Shown: in pieces, positions 1 to 10,742 of the stretch
How positions within the stretch are numbered: the first letter of the stretch is position 1
Layout of the letters: every line of letters begins with the position of its first letter
Source: Actinomortierella ambigua
Taxonomy: Eukaryota > Mortierellomycota > Mortierellomycetes > Mortierellales > Mortierellaceae
Assembly: GCA_016098155.1 (NCBI GenBank)
Contig: JAAAJB010000436.1
Coordinates: forward strand, 1-24,520
Reading direction: 5' to 3'
Length of the DNA: 24,520 bases
Program-made: the position numbers and the translations under genes
Notes under the pieces: model-generated
What the model saw: the letters and a program-made list of their open reading frames with translations, nothing else
Databases searched by the model: none
Told to the model about the DNA's origin: nothing

Positions 1-49
<49 letters not shown>
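1..49. repeat. (AG)n microsatellite at window start
   Basis: The first 49 bases are an uninterrupted AG dinucleotide repeat that runs off the window edge. Its true length cannot be seen here, and it may mark a contig edge. Confidence 0.95.
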
Positions 50-55
<6 letters not shown>

Positions 56-1451
56 CACGTCATTACCTTCATGTTTTTTGTGTCACCAGGCCACGAGTGT
101 GGGATGCCTGGGCACCATGTTTTTGCCAACAGCAGCAGCGGCAGCTGGCAGCAGCACAAACATTCAACACGACACAACAAATGCATGTTTGTATCTGTCG
201 CTTTCATACTTTTTTTTTTTTTGAGTTGGTGAGTCGTCGTCATTGCCCCCCCTCCTCCCCGCCCCCTCCCTTCGTCTCAGCAAAATTCGATTTTAGCTTG
301 GCGTGGCAATCAGCCTCCATTTTCTGCCGCAGTTTGGGGGGAGGGAGAGAGAGAGGGAGGAAGCATTCTCTTCTGCTGGCAGGCAGGGGAAGGGAATTCA
401 CGGATGGATGACCACAGGAAAGAAGAGAACAATAAAAAGTGTAGTATGTGTGTGCATGTGTGATGAAGAAGGGGTAGAGCAAAAGGTGGGGGAATACGAT
501 TCACAGCTCAGCGGCGATTTCGCCAAGTGGTGGCAAGCGCAGTCAGAGCACCTTTGGGGTTTGACCGGAAAAAGAAAAAAAACAGACCAGGATTAGAAAT
601 TCCCTTTTTTTCATTTCTCATCTCTTTTCAACTCCACCACCACTCACTCCACTCTTCCATCCAAATCATCCAGTAAGGGTTCATGATGGTGCATTCAAGC
701 AGCCAGGGTTAATGCCTGTCATCAAAATCAAACACACTGGAATCTCACTCTTCCAATCGTTGGATTGTTTTCTTTTCTCATGAGAATAGAGCACCGAGCA
801 AGACTCTTTTTTACTTGTAAGGAGGAGAGCGCACACTTTTGTATATTTACACACATACACACATACACACACACTTGCACACACTTGCACAGGAAGAGAA
901 GGCATTGATTGCCCTCTCTTTCTGTCTGTATGACGATCAGAGAGTGTGTGTGGGGCTAGTGGAAAGTCAAGGAAAAAGGCTTCTTCCCTCTTTCTCTGCG
1001 CTGCTTCTCTCCCCCCACCCCCTCTCTGTCACAGAACAAAAAGCACACACCACACCATACATGTACACATCGACACTTGACTGACATCATTACTCTGTCT
1101 TTTGTTTTTTTTTCTTCTTCTTCTTCTGCTGCTGGCCTATTCTGTGGTGTCCGTTGGGGGGACAATGGCTACCTTGTCTCTTCTGCGTGCCGTGTGGGGA
1201 CGCCCCTTTCTCCCTTCTCTCGCTGCAAACCAACAACAGGACAACACATCATATCATATCAAATCACCTTATCATTGCCCTTCCATCGACGCGGCATCAT
1301 CGACAAGGACCCACCCACATCCCATCCCCCCCCTTCCCCTTCCCCCTCTCCCTCCCCAACAGTCTTGTCGAGTCGATAAGCACCCTTCCTTTTATTTCCT
1401 TCTTTTTCTCCTTTCCTTCTTTTTCTTTTTCTTTTTCTTCTTCTTTTCGCC
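50..1451 (+). promoter_or_regulatory. 5' upstream region of the Rck2-like kinase gene
   Basis: I find no convincing gene in these 1.4 kb. The open frames are short, low in complexity and match no family I know. The stretch holds (CA)n around 848-892, purine tracts near 340-360 and, from about 1110, an increasingly pyrimidine-rich leader (CTT/TTC runs) that ends directly at the kinase ATG at 1452. Similar CT-rich leaders precede other start codons in this window, so this is probably promoter plus 5' UTR. No clear TATA box was assigned. Confidence 0.5.
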
Positions 1452-4400
1452 ATGGCACCCCTTCTTGAACAGCTGAAAAACTTCATCCGCCACGGCAAGA
1501 ACGGCAAGCAGATGACCGCACGAGATTCTGGCACATCCTTGGACTCCTCCCACCACAAGCCAAAGAGTCGCGGCGGCTCCCGCAACACATCGCCTTCTCG
1601 CACTCTCAACATGACGGCCAATACGACACAATCCAGCACAACCTTTACGGCGAGGGAAGCATCAGAGACCCCACGGAAGGATGACTCCAAGAACAGCCAC
1701 AACAACACCAACTTCAACAGCACCTCCAGCAGTAAGTATCAACAGCCACATGAGACTGCTCCATCGTCAACAACAGCAGCAGCGCCAACCACCACAACTG
1801 AAGCAGCATCGAGGATAGTCGCCGAGGAAAAGGAACAAAAATCAAAGATGCCCGTCTACCCTGGATTGGAGCGCTACCGGCTACTGGAGAAAATGGGCGA
1901 GTAAGTGTCAACGTCTTGTTGTTGTTGTTGTTTTCGCTACCCATTATCCCACTCCCATCCACACTCTTTCTCTCTCCAGTTCAGTTTTCGCTCGTCTCCC
2001 TTGTTGTTTTCCTGCTAATCTGCCTTACATGCATGCAGTTTCCCCTCGAAGACAATGCTCTCTTGCACATTTACTCTTGTTCCTTTTCTTTTTTTTTCAC
2101 CCTTACCTCGTTCCTTCGGTGCGCCGTCCCCTATTCGTTTCTCTTACTGTTTTGTTTGAGGGAGAGGAGGGGTTTTCTTTGTCCCACCAAAAGGCGCACC
2201 GCTGAACTATCCCATCTATCCCTCACTCTTTTTTTTTATTCTTTTGGCTCTCACTGACTTTGGGAGAGGAAACTCTTTAGCGTGCACGAAAGAGAGAAGA
2301 GGAGAGAGCAACAGAGTGAGAGTTTGTAAGAGCTGAATTGAGCTAAAGCAGCCCCCGGAGGTCGGAGAGTAGGAAAAAAAAATTGTCTTGCTATGACGAC
2401 ATTATCGACAGCGGAGGGAGTGACGAACTTGCCACTTTCGACTGCAACGGGCTTTCTTTATCCGCGCCAGGGCCTTCTTACCTCCGCCCAACCCCTCCAA
2501 CCCTATCCCACCATCCCGAGCTGAACTTCCTATCCCCACCTCAGCCCCTCCCGCTGCGTGGACAACTGGCAGGCGTATCAGTTGTTGCCGCTCCTCTTTG
2601 TGCCCCTGCACCAATGTATGTGCTCTCATGCAGGAGACTGAGGGCTGTCCTTTTTTTTTTTTTCTTTACCACTTCCACCTCCCATCCACTCTCCTCCCAG
2701 CAATCCAATCATCAACCTTGTGTGTCCATCCTCTGTCTCTCCATCACACACACACACACACACACACACACCCAATCTCTCTCTCTCTCTCGCACATACA
2801 CCTCTTCAAAGTGAAGCAGAAGGGAAACAGGAGGGAAAAAGATTTTGGTTTCAAACCATCTTGAATGCTTTCACGACGGATCAACTCAACGAGGAGGTGG
2901 TGGCAACGACTAGTGACAAGGGAGACTAACTCGATTTCCTTTTTATTTTTTTTTCTGCGTTCATAGTGGTGCATTCAGTAATGTGTACAAAGCCCATGAC
3001 GTAAAGATGGACCGTGTGGTTGCTGTCAAGGTTGTCCGCAAATTTGAACTCAACTCTCATCAGGTGTGTGCCCCACTCTCTCCCTGCTCCCTTATCCAAC
3101 TCAGCATATGGTGGATCCCTCGGGCTTGGATGCAATCGCTGGAATCATGGACCGTTAGAAGGGCCGACTCCCCAACCCTCACAGATATGCATGGGAATAT
3201 TCACGTTGAGGGATGGATTTGGATCGCTCTACTGCCGGTCTCTTCTCTCCTCTCTTCTTCCTCCCATCTCCTTCACTGGCCCTCCCTGTATTTCCCTTTG
3301 TTTTTTTCGCCTCTCTTCTTCTCCTGGCACTTCGGCCACAGAGTGTGTGCGTGTGAATGACAACAGGAAATGAACAGAAAAACAAACAATCAAAAAACAC
3401 AAACAAACCAGTTGCAGTGCCCTGACCAATACCTTCTTTCTGCCCCAAAATACCTGTTGTACAGAATAAGCATCTCCACCGCGACATGAAGAAGAAGCCT
3501 CGCGTTACTGAGGTCAGCAAAACCCCGCTTATATTCTTGCACTTGTCTTATTTTTCTATGGCATTCTGTTTCACGCTTCTTCCGTCTCCCTTGGCCCTGC
3601 ACCCCTTTTTTTCTTGTTATTTTTGTGCTGACGATGGCTTACCGCTGTACGTGTGATTAACCTTTTTCTCTTTCTCGATATTCCTCGCGATAAAAAAAAA
3701 AAAAAAAAAAAACAGAGGGCCAACATTTTGAAGGAGGTTCAGATCATGCGCCAACTCAAGCACCCGGGTGTGGTCGAGCTGTATGATTTCTTCGAGTCGG
3801 CTGAGCACTACTTCCTAATCCTTGAGCTGGCCCAAGGCGGCGAACTGTTTCACAGGATCGTCAAGCTGACGTACTTCTCGGAGGAGCTGACTCGTCATGT
3901 GATTGTCCAGGTTGCTCAGGCGATTCGGTATCTGCACGAGGACAAGGGTGTCATTCACCGTGATATCAAGCCGGAGAACATTCTGTTTGAGCCCATCCCT
4001 ATTATCCCCTCACCTCCAAATGCTCGACCGGATGAAGAGGACAAGGAGGACGAAGGCATCTTCAAGCTGGGCATTGGTGGTGGTGGTATCGGACGTGTTA
4101 AGCTCGCAGATTTTGGTCTCTCGAAGGTGGTTTGGAACGAGCAGACAATGACACCGTGCGGTACAGTAGGCTACACGGCACCAGAGATTGTCAAGGACGA
4201 ACGGTACTCAAAGTCAGTGGACATGTGGGCGCTTGGATGTGTCTTGTACACCCTACTTTGCGGCTTCCCCCCATTCTATGATGAGAGTATCCAAGCCCTG
4301 ACGGAGAAGGTCGCCCGTGGTCAGTACTCGTTCTTGAGCCCATGGTGGGACGAGATCTCGGCAAGTGTCAAGGATCTGATCACGCACCTTCTGTGTGTCA

Positions 4401-5326
4401 ACCCAGCCGAGCGTTACACAATCGACCAGTTCTTGGCACACCCGTGGATCAAGGAGGGCGAGAAACCTGCAGGAGCACCCACCTTGACTGCCGTCCAGAT
4501 GGTGGCCGAGACCCCGAACGTCACGGCTGTGGAGAACAAGCTGTTGACCAACATTCAGGCGATGACACCGGACCTGGTGGTCAAGTCGCCGTACCGACGC
4601 CGTGCGGAGAACCCACTTTCACCTGGTATTGGTCTCAAGGAGGTGTTTGATGTTTCGAACGCGGTGCATCGTATGGAAGAGGAGTCGATGCGTCGACATG
4701 CAGTGAACAACAACGCCAACAACAGTAGTCTACACCCTTCGGATGCACTGAACGTTGGAGGTCACCGCCATGGGGCGATGGCTTTCCTGTCGTCGTTGAA
4801 CGAGGATGAGGATGAGGAGGAAGACGAAAGTGTAGAAGTGGACAACTCATCCGTGTCATCGTTGTCGACGGAGGAGAGTGACGAGGAGGCAAAGAGGGCA
4901 TTACGGCAGCAGCAGCAGCAGCAGCAGCAGGAATACCAGCGAGCGCAAGAGCAGATTGCGGCCCAGAACCTGAGCAAGGCAGCGACTGCTGGGCATTCGA
5001 TACCCGCGGTGCTGCAGTACGCACAGCCACCACCACCATCCTCATCATCAACATCACACCAGGCGGGGCGGGCAACAGCCGTCCCGAGTGCGGCTGGACC
5101 GCCAAAGACGAACCATCGCCAACAACAATCGATGAGCACCAGCACATCAACATCGACGATGGCGTCCACGTCGACGACATCATCGCAGCGTCGTCGACGT
5201 GCCGGCTTTGAGCTGAATATTAACCAAGCAACACTGCTAAACCGGCGCAAGCAGCATGTGAATGACCACTCGCTGGAGCAGCAAGAGCAAAGGATGAGCC
5301 AGGAGCAAGCTGCGCTTGCTGTGTAG
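1452..5326 (+). CDS. Rck2/Srk1-type MAPK-activated Ser/Thr protein kinase (CAMK group)
   Basis: Four exons: 1452-1900, 2967-3063, 3465-3512, 3716-5326, giving 734 aa. The start is the first ATG after a CT-rich leader. The kinase domain begins at about residue 143. It has a Gly loop GDGAFSNV at 149-156 split by intron 1, VAVK with Lys171, HRDIKPEN at 279-286, a DFG at 330-332, TPCGT in the activation loop and APE at 353-355. Two hallmarks match yeast Rck2 and fission yeast Srk1: LFEPIP after the catalytic loop, and an acidic insert followed by LGIGGGGIGRVKL just before DFG. The N-terminus (1-140) is Ser/Thr/Asn-rich. The C-terminus carries an acidic run, eight glutamines at about 596-603 and a basic-hydrophobic motif (RRRRAGFELNI, from about 690) that fits a MAPK docking site. 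In the known family, Hog1/Sty1 activates these kinases in osmotic and oxidative stress and they restrain translation or mitotic entry. Family assignment is firm; substrates are not inferable. Confidence 0.93.
1901..2966 (+). other. unusually long first intron of the kinase gene
   Basis: The donor GTAAGT follows codon fragment GA and the acceptor is TTCATAG, so this phase-2 intron of 1066 bp interrupts the glycine loop. It carries a (CA)n/(CT)n microsatellite at about 2746-2790 and a T run near 2650. Other introns in this window are about 90-650 bp. I found no conserved kinase sequence inside it; an alternative first exon cannot be excluded. Confidence 0.75.
2746..2791. repeat. (CA)n-(CT)n compound microsatellite
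   Basis: An alternating CA repeat (about 2746-2771) is followed by a CT repeat up to about 2790, all inside kinase intron 1. Such tracts recur through the window, including CA near 848-892 and AG near 7221-7240. Confidence 0.9.
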
Positions 5327-5545
5327 AGTAGAATATAAACACACAAAGAGAACCTTTTCCAAACAAACAAAAAAAAATCAAACAAACAGGACCAACTCTC
5401 CTCCGCCACACCTTTGTCTACATCCATGAAGAACAATCTGTATCATTTTTACCAAAAACCCTTTGCCAAAACACACACACTCGCTCCCTCTCTCACTCAT
5501 GCGCACATACTCTTTCTCTTTTTATCCATTGTCCGATCCTCAACC

Positions 5546-5582
<37 letters not shown>

Positions 5583-5641
5583 TTCTTTTATTTAACACAA
5601 CAAAAAAACCTATTGTCTATCTCAAAGAGGAGCGTCCGCTC
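5327..5641. terminator. convergent 3' region shared by kinase and LtrA genes
   Basis: The kinase stop (TAG, 5324-5326) and the LtrA stop (minus strand, 5642-5644) face each other across 315 bp. The spacer contains a run of 24 T (5546-5569) directly joined to 13 A (5570-5582), a T/A inverted repeat that puts poly-T and poly-A on both strands. There is no gene in it. It probably holds the polyadenylation regions of both transcripts. Confidence 0.6.
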
Positions 5642-6370
5642 TTAACAAGGTGACTGGGCCGAAGGAACTTCTTGCTCTTCCTCTTGATTAGAATCGCTGC
5701 TGTGTTTTGGTAGGATATATGCGCGGTAGTACGACTCGTAGCAGCTGAGGAAGAAGAAGACGGAAGTGGTCGTGAAAGCGGTGGCCCAGACTGGGCAGAA
5801 GAGGCCAATCGGGGTCGCGGCAAGGAGGAGGGCGATGGCGACGAGATGGCCGATCGGGGTGCGACAGCAAAACGTCCAGCGAAAGCAGGCATGTCCAGCG
5901 ACGAAGAGGATGGGCCCACCGATCAAGATGGCGACGTAGACGTGGGGGTGGATGTCAGGAGCGTTGGCGGGGATCTGATAAGGGTCTTCGAGGGAGAGAC
6001 GATCGCCGACGGCAACCCAGATGATGCCGATGACCATGAGGACGTGGATGTAGGTGTAGGAGAGCCGGCCCATTTTGCCCGGGTCGTTGGAGTGCTCGAC
6101 GTGGTGGGTGGCTTCCTCGTAGGCGGAGTGGAAGTAGATCCACCACATGGAGGCGGCGTTGATGAAGGCGACGATGAACATCCAGATGCCCGCAGAGTTG
6201 TGGAACACCTCTTGGAAGGCCTCGCCCGTGACCACGATCGACTCGCCGAGCGCGATGATGATGAATAGGGCGCAGCGTTCTAATGCAGCAGTTTTTAGTA
6301 GGTTGAGAAAGTTTGAGTTTGCTTTAGAGGATGAATTCTTTGTTTTCAAACAGCGGATTGCCTTCGTCTC

Positions 6371-6401
<31 letters not shown>

Positions 6402-7885
6402 CAGCCATGTGCCCTCCATTGATGGTCCAGTCTGAGGTTGTCGACTTTCCAAGACCCGGAGTATAAAACCCAGCGCCCGCAGAGAGGTATTCAATGACGA
6501 TAGCAATGGTCCAAAGGATGTTGCGGGTGACACCGCCGATCCAGCCACCGACGAGCCAAAGAACGGCGGTAGTACAGAACCAGGTGAGGATGCGGAAAAA
6601 CGTCCTTTGGAGTGCGTGGCCCGTGAGGGCAATGACGGTGACGAAGCTGCGACCGACCTGGATGAGGACGTACATGGCCGCAAAAAGGAAGGAACGGGTC
6701 GTGTACGACTCTGGAATCACAGAGGATAGGATCAGGTTCACGAGCATGATGGCCAGGAGGAGGAGGCGGACGAGATACGAGTCTGGGTTGAACCTAAGTG
6801 TTGTAGTTGTCGTGGATGGGTAGATTTTTTCGGCTGTTTAGTAAGGTTGTTTCTGGTTGATGTGGCATGTACACTCCACACATACACACAAAAAAAAACA
6901 AGGCGTCCGTGGGTAGAACCCCAGTTCAGTTCTCCACCTTACCAATTGAAGACCCATGCGCTGAAAATCCAGGCCCACTGTGTTGTTGGATCAGAAACCA
7001 GAACAATGCGTGAGATGTCATTCGGAGAAGCAAAACAAACCCAGAACAAAAAAAAGGGTCCACACGAATTAGACGACGACTGGTATCTAATCTTCCCACG
7101 AGACACATACCCAGACGGCCAAAGTGACCACCAACATCTCGAGCACTGTCTCCCAAGTTAGGTGGTGTTCCATGGTCTGAGCGATGGCACTGACTATATT
7201 ATGTAAGAGAAGGAGGAGGAGGAGAGAGAGAGAGAGAGAGATGCTAGGATCCATTATCATCAACAACAACGACAACAACAACAACGACACTTCTTGAATC
7301 CGACACTTAACTGGCATAGACATAGACAAGGTCAAAGAAGAGTTCGATATTCGTCACTTTGGCAATGCCCTGCTGCCGCATCAGCCTTGTATGGCATGCT
7401 ACCTCGTCTTCCTCGTCGTCTTCCGAGGCCGCCCTGGATCCGAGCAGCGTCGTCGTCGAGGCCGCGCCTGGCGTGACTGGGGCCCTGGTAGTATACCGGC
7501 CTCTCCTTTTGCTTGCTCCTCTTCTTCCTCCTCCCTCTCCTCCTCCTCCTCCTCCTCCACTACCTACTCCGTGACAACTATTGTTACTGTTGGTAGTGCT
7601 ACTACTGCTGACGCTGTTGCCTCTCCTTCTGCCCATGCCACCACTACCACCACCTTCTCCAACGCCATGGCTATGGCCGGCGGCGATGGCCTCGGCACGC
7701 TCGATCGCACGGTCGTCTTGCTCAACGCGGTCGAGGTTGAGCATGGCGTCGAGGTTTGGGTGCTGGCTTGACCGTGGGTGTGCTGATGGCTGTGCCGATG
7801 CTGGTGGAGGGACCGGGACATCAAAATAACCAGCTGGGGAGGCTGTCGAGGAGCCACTGGTGGGATTCGCCGGAGAGTGATTCAT
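5642..7885 (-). CDS. LtrA-family (low temperature requirement A) multi-pass membrane protein
   Basis: Five exons on the minus strand: 7885-7312, 7193-7111, 6977-6943 (only 35 nt), 6793-6402 and 6279-5642, giving 573 aa. Residues 1-165 are a Pro/Ser/Gly/Asn-rich, probably disordered tail. The LtrA core follows: NIELFFDLVYVYAISAIAQ, then LAVWWAWIFSAWVFNWFNPD rebuilt across exons 2-4, and GGHMAERCALFIIIALGES at about 357-375 rebuilt across the exon 4/5 junction. Several hydrophobic helices come after. The His-Met-Ala-Glu-Arg and ALGES motifs are characteristic of the family. The C-terminal 20 residues are Glu/Ser/Gln-rich. LtrA proteins are integral membrane proteins of uncertain activity, named from a cold-sensitive Listeria mutant; in fungi the role is unknown. 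It is transcribed in the same direction as the monooxygenases upstream, with a 455-bp gap. The start is the first ATG of the long first exon. Confidence 0.9.
7221..7240. repeat. (GA)n microsatellite in LtrA intron 1
   Basis: A short AG/GA dinucleotide repeat in the intron between LtrA exons 1 and 2 (7194-7311), followed by CAA/ACA trinucleotide-like sequence up to about 7290. Confidence 0.85.
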
Positions 7886-8340
7886 TATTAGAGTTTTTTT
7901 TTTTTTTTTTTATCTATGTTGGCTTTCCGAGGTTGCTACTCAATGCTCAGAAAGACTGTGGGAAAGGAAGTAAGAGCATGAGGTCGGGAAAGAGATGAGG
8001 GGGGGGGGGGGAGGGAAAGAAAAGAAAAACAAGCTTATTTTTGCTTTCTTATTTTTTTATGTGGCGAGGGAGGAGAAGAAAAGTTTGACAACTGGACAAA
8101 TGTCCCCCCCCCCCAAACCAGACAATCCCCCCTGCCGTACTCGCATTGTATCCCGCATCTCCATTCAGCAGCCAGTATGAATTTCCCTCCTCCCCCTTCG
8201 ACATTCTTCATTCCCCTAGCCCTTTCGCCACTTGTTCCAGCCTTCAGCACCTTCAAACATTCACACAGTTGAAAGCAAAACAAGACTCTTTTATAGGCAT
8301 GATGTCAAGAGAACAGGTGATGGCATATCCCAGGGTCCAT
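7886..8340. other. spacer between LtrA and monooxygenase A (G13 and C11 runs)
   Basis: This 455-bp stretch separates the LtrA start codon from the monooxygenase A stop, both genes being on the minus strand. No gene was seen. It contains a T run just upstream of the LtrA ATG, 13 G at 7999-8011 and 11 C at 8104-8114. It should include the LtrA promoter and the 3' UTR of copy A. Confidence 0.6.
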
Positions 8341-10742
8341 TTAGACGTATTTTGTTGTAGCAGGGCCTCTCAAGAATTCATAGTCCACCTGTGGAGTAGG
8401 CTTGCTTGTACCTTGGGGTTCAATGAAAGGCAGAAACGATGCCTGTGGCCTATATACACAGAACAATAAGAAACAGAAAAGGAAAGACAGGTAGATAGAG
8501 AGATAGAGAGAGAATAATGAGATTAACATGTACAACTTTTCCTTTTCATTTTCAAAAGGGCTCAAGGGCAGGATTGGGATGGCTTTACTGATAGGCATGG
8601 ACATTGTCCCACTGAGCGACAACAAGACTTCGTGGAATGTTTGGGTAGATGAAGCGAGCGATGGATCCCCAAGTATTCTTGAAAAAAAAATGAAAGAGTA
8701 AAGAAATAGGCATGTAAGTCGCACTGGTTGGTAGTACAAATGAACAAAAACTCGCTTCATTGGACGTTACTCTTTTGCACAGGGCGGCTCCCTTGGAAAC
8801 AGTGGCATGTGCAAGTCTAGCACCGGGGAAGCGCTCGATGCGATAGGCGTCTAGGCAGCGTTCGATATTCCTGGGGTCGATGGTTGGGGATGGGCAGGCC
8901 TGTAGGACATTTGCTATCACCACTGCGTCCAACATGGCATTAATGGCACCCTGACCACCGTCTATCATCCCAGAGAAAAAAACCCCCCCACCCATTTCCA
9001 TTAGACATTGCGCCATTTTTCATATAGACATTGACCGTGGTTTCGATATCATGGTGTAACCCCTCGTACATGGGAAGAACTTGTGGCAGGCATCGCCCAT
9101 CAAGGCACAGCGTTTATAGTTCCAGGTCGTGTACAGCTTCTCCCTAGGGATGAAGAAAGAAGAAAAAGAGAGGTGGCGAGGTTGGTGAGTAACACAGTGT
9201 CGCATTTGATACTCCAGCAGACAGACAGAAAAAGAAGCCATTACAGCCACTTACTCGAGCATGACCTTGGAAATGAGCTCCTTGGGGGTGTTATCGATCA
9301 CGTCGCCCATCGTCAGACCAAATGGTGTCGCAAGACCACGGACCTTTTCAGCCATGGCCATGGCTCCCTCAGGGCCCCACTCGTTGCTCTTAAAGGCTTC
9401 GTCCTGGCGGGTCTGTACTCCTCCAATGTCTTCTATGACCATCCACTTGATATCTCCGTCTTGACCCGAGAAGCAGATGACCTATTGTAGGCAATGAAGG
9501 GGGAGAAGGAGGATACCGTTTGGTTTGCTAACGACCGTGTCTCGTCTCTGGGATGATTTCTGCCTTTTTGTATTGATTCATTTTTGTCATACCATGTATG
9601 GAATATCGCCAAAGAAGATTGACTCATAGCGGCACTGATCTTGCGGGCAGTCAAAGGTGCCGGGTGGGAAGGGCTTGGAGACACCAACGAGGCAGTGCAT
9701 GTTGAAGGGAGGGTCGGTATCGTCCTCCTCGGGGAGCTTGCCGACCTCCTTCATCTGCTTATACATCAATTGGCGAACGGTAGAGTAGGCGCCATCGGCG
9801 CCAATCAACACGTCGCCGTGGTAGGTGGTATTGTCGCTGCAGCGGATCATGACACCCTCGTCATTTTGTTCAATACTCAACACCTTCTTGCTAAACAGGA
9901 TCTTGTCCACAGGCACAAGGGTTCGTAGGATGTCGTACAGCTTTGGACGCTCGATGATACGAATATAGTCGCCATATCTGACCGAGGTTGTTGTTGGTTT
10001 GTATGCAGCGACGTCAAGAGGTTAGCCTACATATCGTATTTGCGTAGACATTTCATTTTTTTTGGGGGGGGGGGGTGAAATGGCCAAGCAGCAAGAAAAT
10101 TACCTCTCTTTCATGAACGAAAAGTCATCGTTCCATGCCTCGCGAGCTGGGACAAAGTTACGGGTGAATTTGAACAGGGGCAAAGAGTGGCGTTCAATCT
10201 CGTCAAAGATCCCCAACTGTCGAAAGACAGGTATGATGTTTGAACTGAAGCTAATAGCGCTGCCTGTGATGTGCCGGAGAAAAAAAAAAAAAAAAAAAAA
10301 AAAAGAGAGATATAGTCGGTTGATTGGGTAAATGGATACAACCACTCATATATTTGTTGCCAGTAAGCACTCTTCCTTACCAAGAGGTTTAACTTCGGAA
10401 GCCTTCTCAAATACTTGGTAGGAAATGCCTGCTTTCTGATGACAGTTGAGGGACAATGCAAAGTGGGGTTAAATGACTTAAGTCCTAAACACCAAACCTG
10501 TGCTCCTTGCATGACGACCCACGCGCCAGGATGTATAAGACTTGGTGTGGCCCTAATTTCAATGAATTTTACTACGAAAGTACCTCGAGCAAACCAGCCA
10601 GCATAACGCCTCCGATGCCAGCGCCAGCTATCAAGAGAAACGATCTGGTAAGTCACCCGATTTATGTCGTGCGTTCGCTCGTGCGTGTTAAGCTCTGCAT
10701 GAAAAAAGTTCATTCACTTCACTTACAAATAAGGACGTGCAT
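8341..10742 (-). CDS. FAD-dependent monooxygenase, tandem paralog A
   Basis: Ten exons on the minus strand: 10742-10727, 10627-10584, 10435-10381, 10263-10104, 9977-9593, 9481-9255, 9143-9070, 8961-8771, 8677-8589, 8449-8341, giving 449 aa. The start ATG gives MHVLISGAGIGG, the N-terminal Rossmann GxGxxG at residues 7-12, with an acidic residue (Glu30) at the end of the second strand. The middle motif GADGAYS is at 151-157, and the GD motif MGDACHKFFPYGGQGA is at 311-326. These are the three FAD-site motifs of group A flavoprotein hydroxylases (PF01494, as in salicylate hydroxylase and UbiH relatives). Known relatives use NAD(P)H and O2 to hydroxylate aromatic or related substrates; the substrate here is unknown. 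There is no signal peptide or clear transmembrane tail. Two apparent early stops, after LLE and after HAYQ, lie in introns. Copy A has one more intron than copy B. Confidence 0.9.
9810..9975 (-). other. near-identical tract in copy A (putative gene conversion)
   Basis: This 166-bp block of exon 5 in copy A, from the ACGTCGCC before the HGDV codons to the exon start, aligns without gaps to 13997-14162 in copy B. I count four differences, all synonymous. The adjoining 40 bp differ at about eight or nine positions. Confidence 0.8.
10436..10583 (-). other. extra intron present only in monooxygenase copy A
   Basis: In copy A a 148-bp phase-0 insertion with donor GTACTT and acceptor TCATCAG splits GLLE from KAGISYQVFEK. 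In copy B the same codons are contiguous inside exon 14680-14582. The flanking coding lengths match exactly (44 + 55 = 99 nt). Reading through would hit a TAG three codons into the insert, so splicing is required. It resembles no other sequence I noticed in the window. Confidence 0.85.

Noticed and set aside
4635..5436. long antisense frames over the kinase C-terminal region
   Set aside because: They are low-complexity Ser/Cys/Val translations of the sense polyQ and acidic repeats, with no recognisable domain.
7391..7829. plus-strand open frames rich in Ser/Leu/Pro over LtrA exon 1
   Set aside because: They are shadows of the compositionally biased N-terminal tail of LtrA on the minus strand, whose splicing and family match are consistent.
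8584..8590. apparent C-terminal truncation of monooxygenase A (stop after HAYQ)
   Set aside because: CA|GTAAAG is a donor; the next exon at 8449-8341 restores the PQASFLPFI tail that copy B also has.
10573..10583. in-frame TAG in monooxygenase A soon after GLLE, suggesting a pseudogene
   Set aside because: The stop is inside a good GT-AG intron, and the reading frame resumes at 10435 with conserved KAGISYQVFEK.
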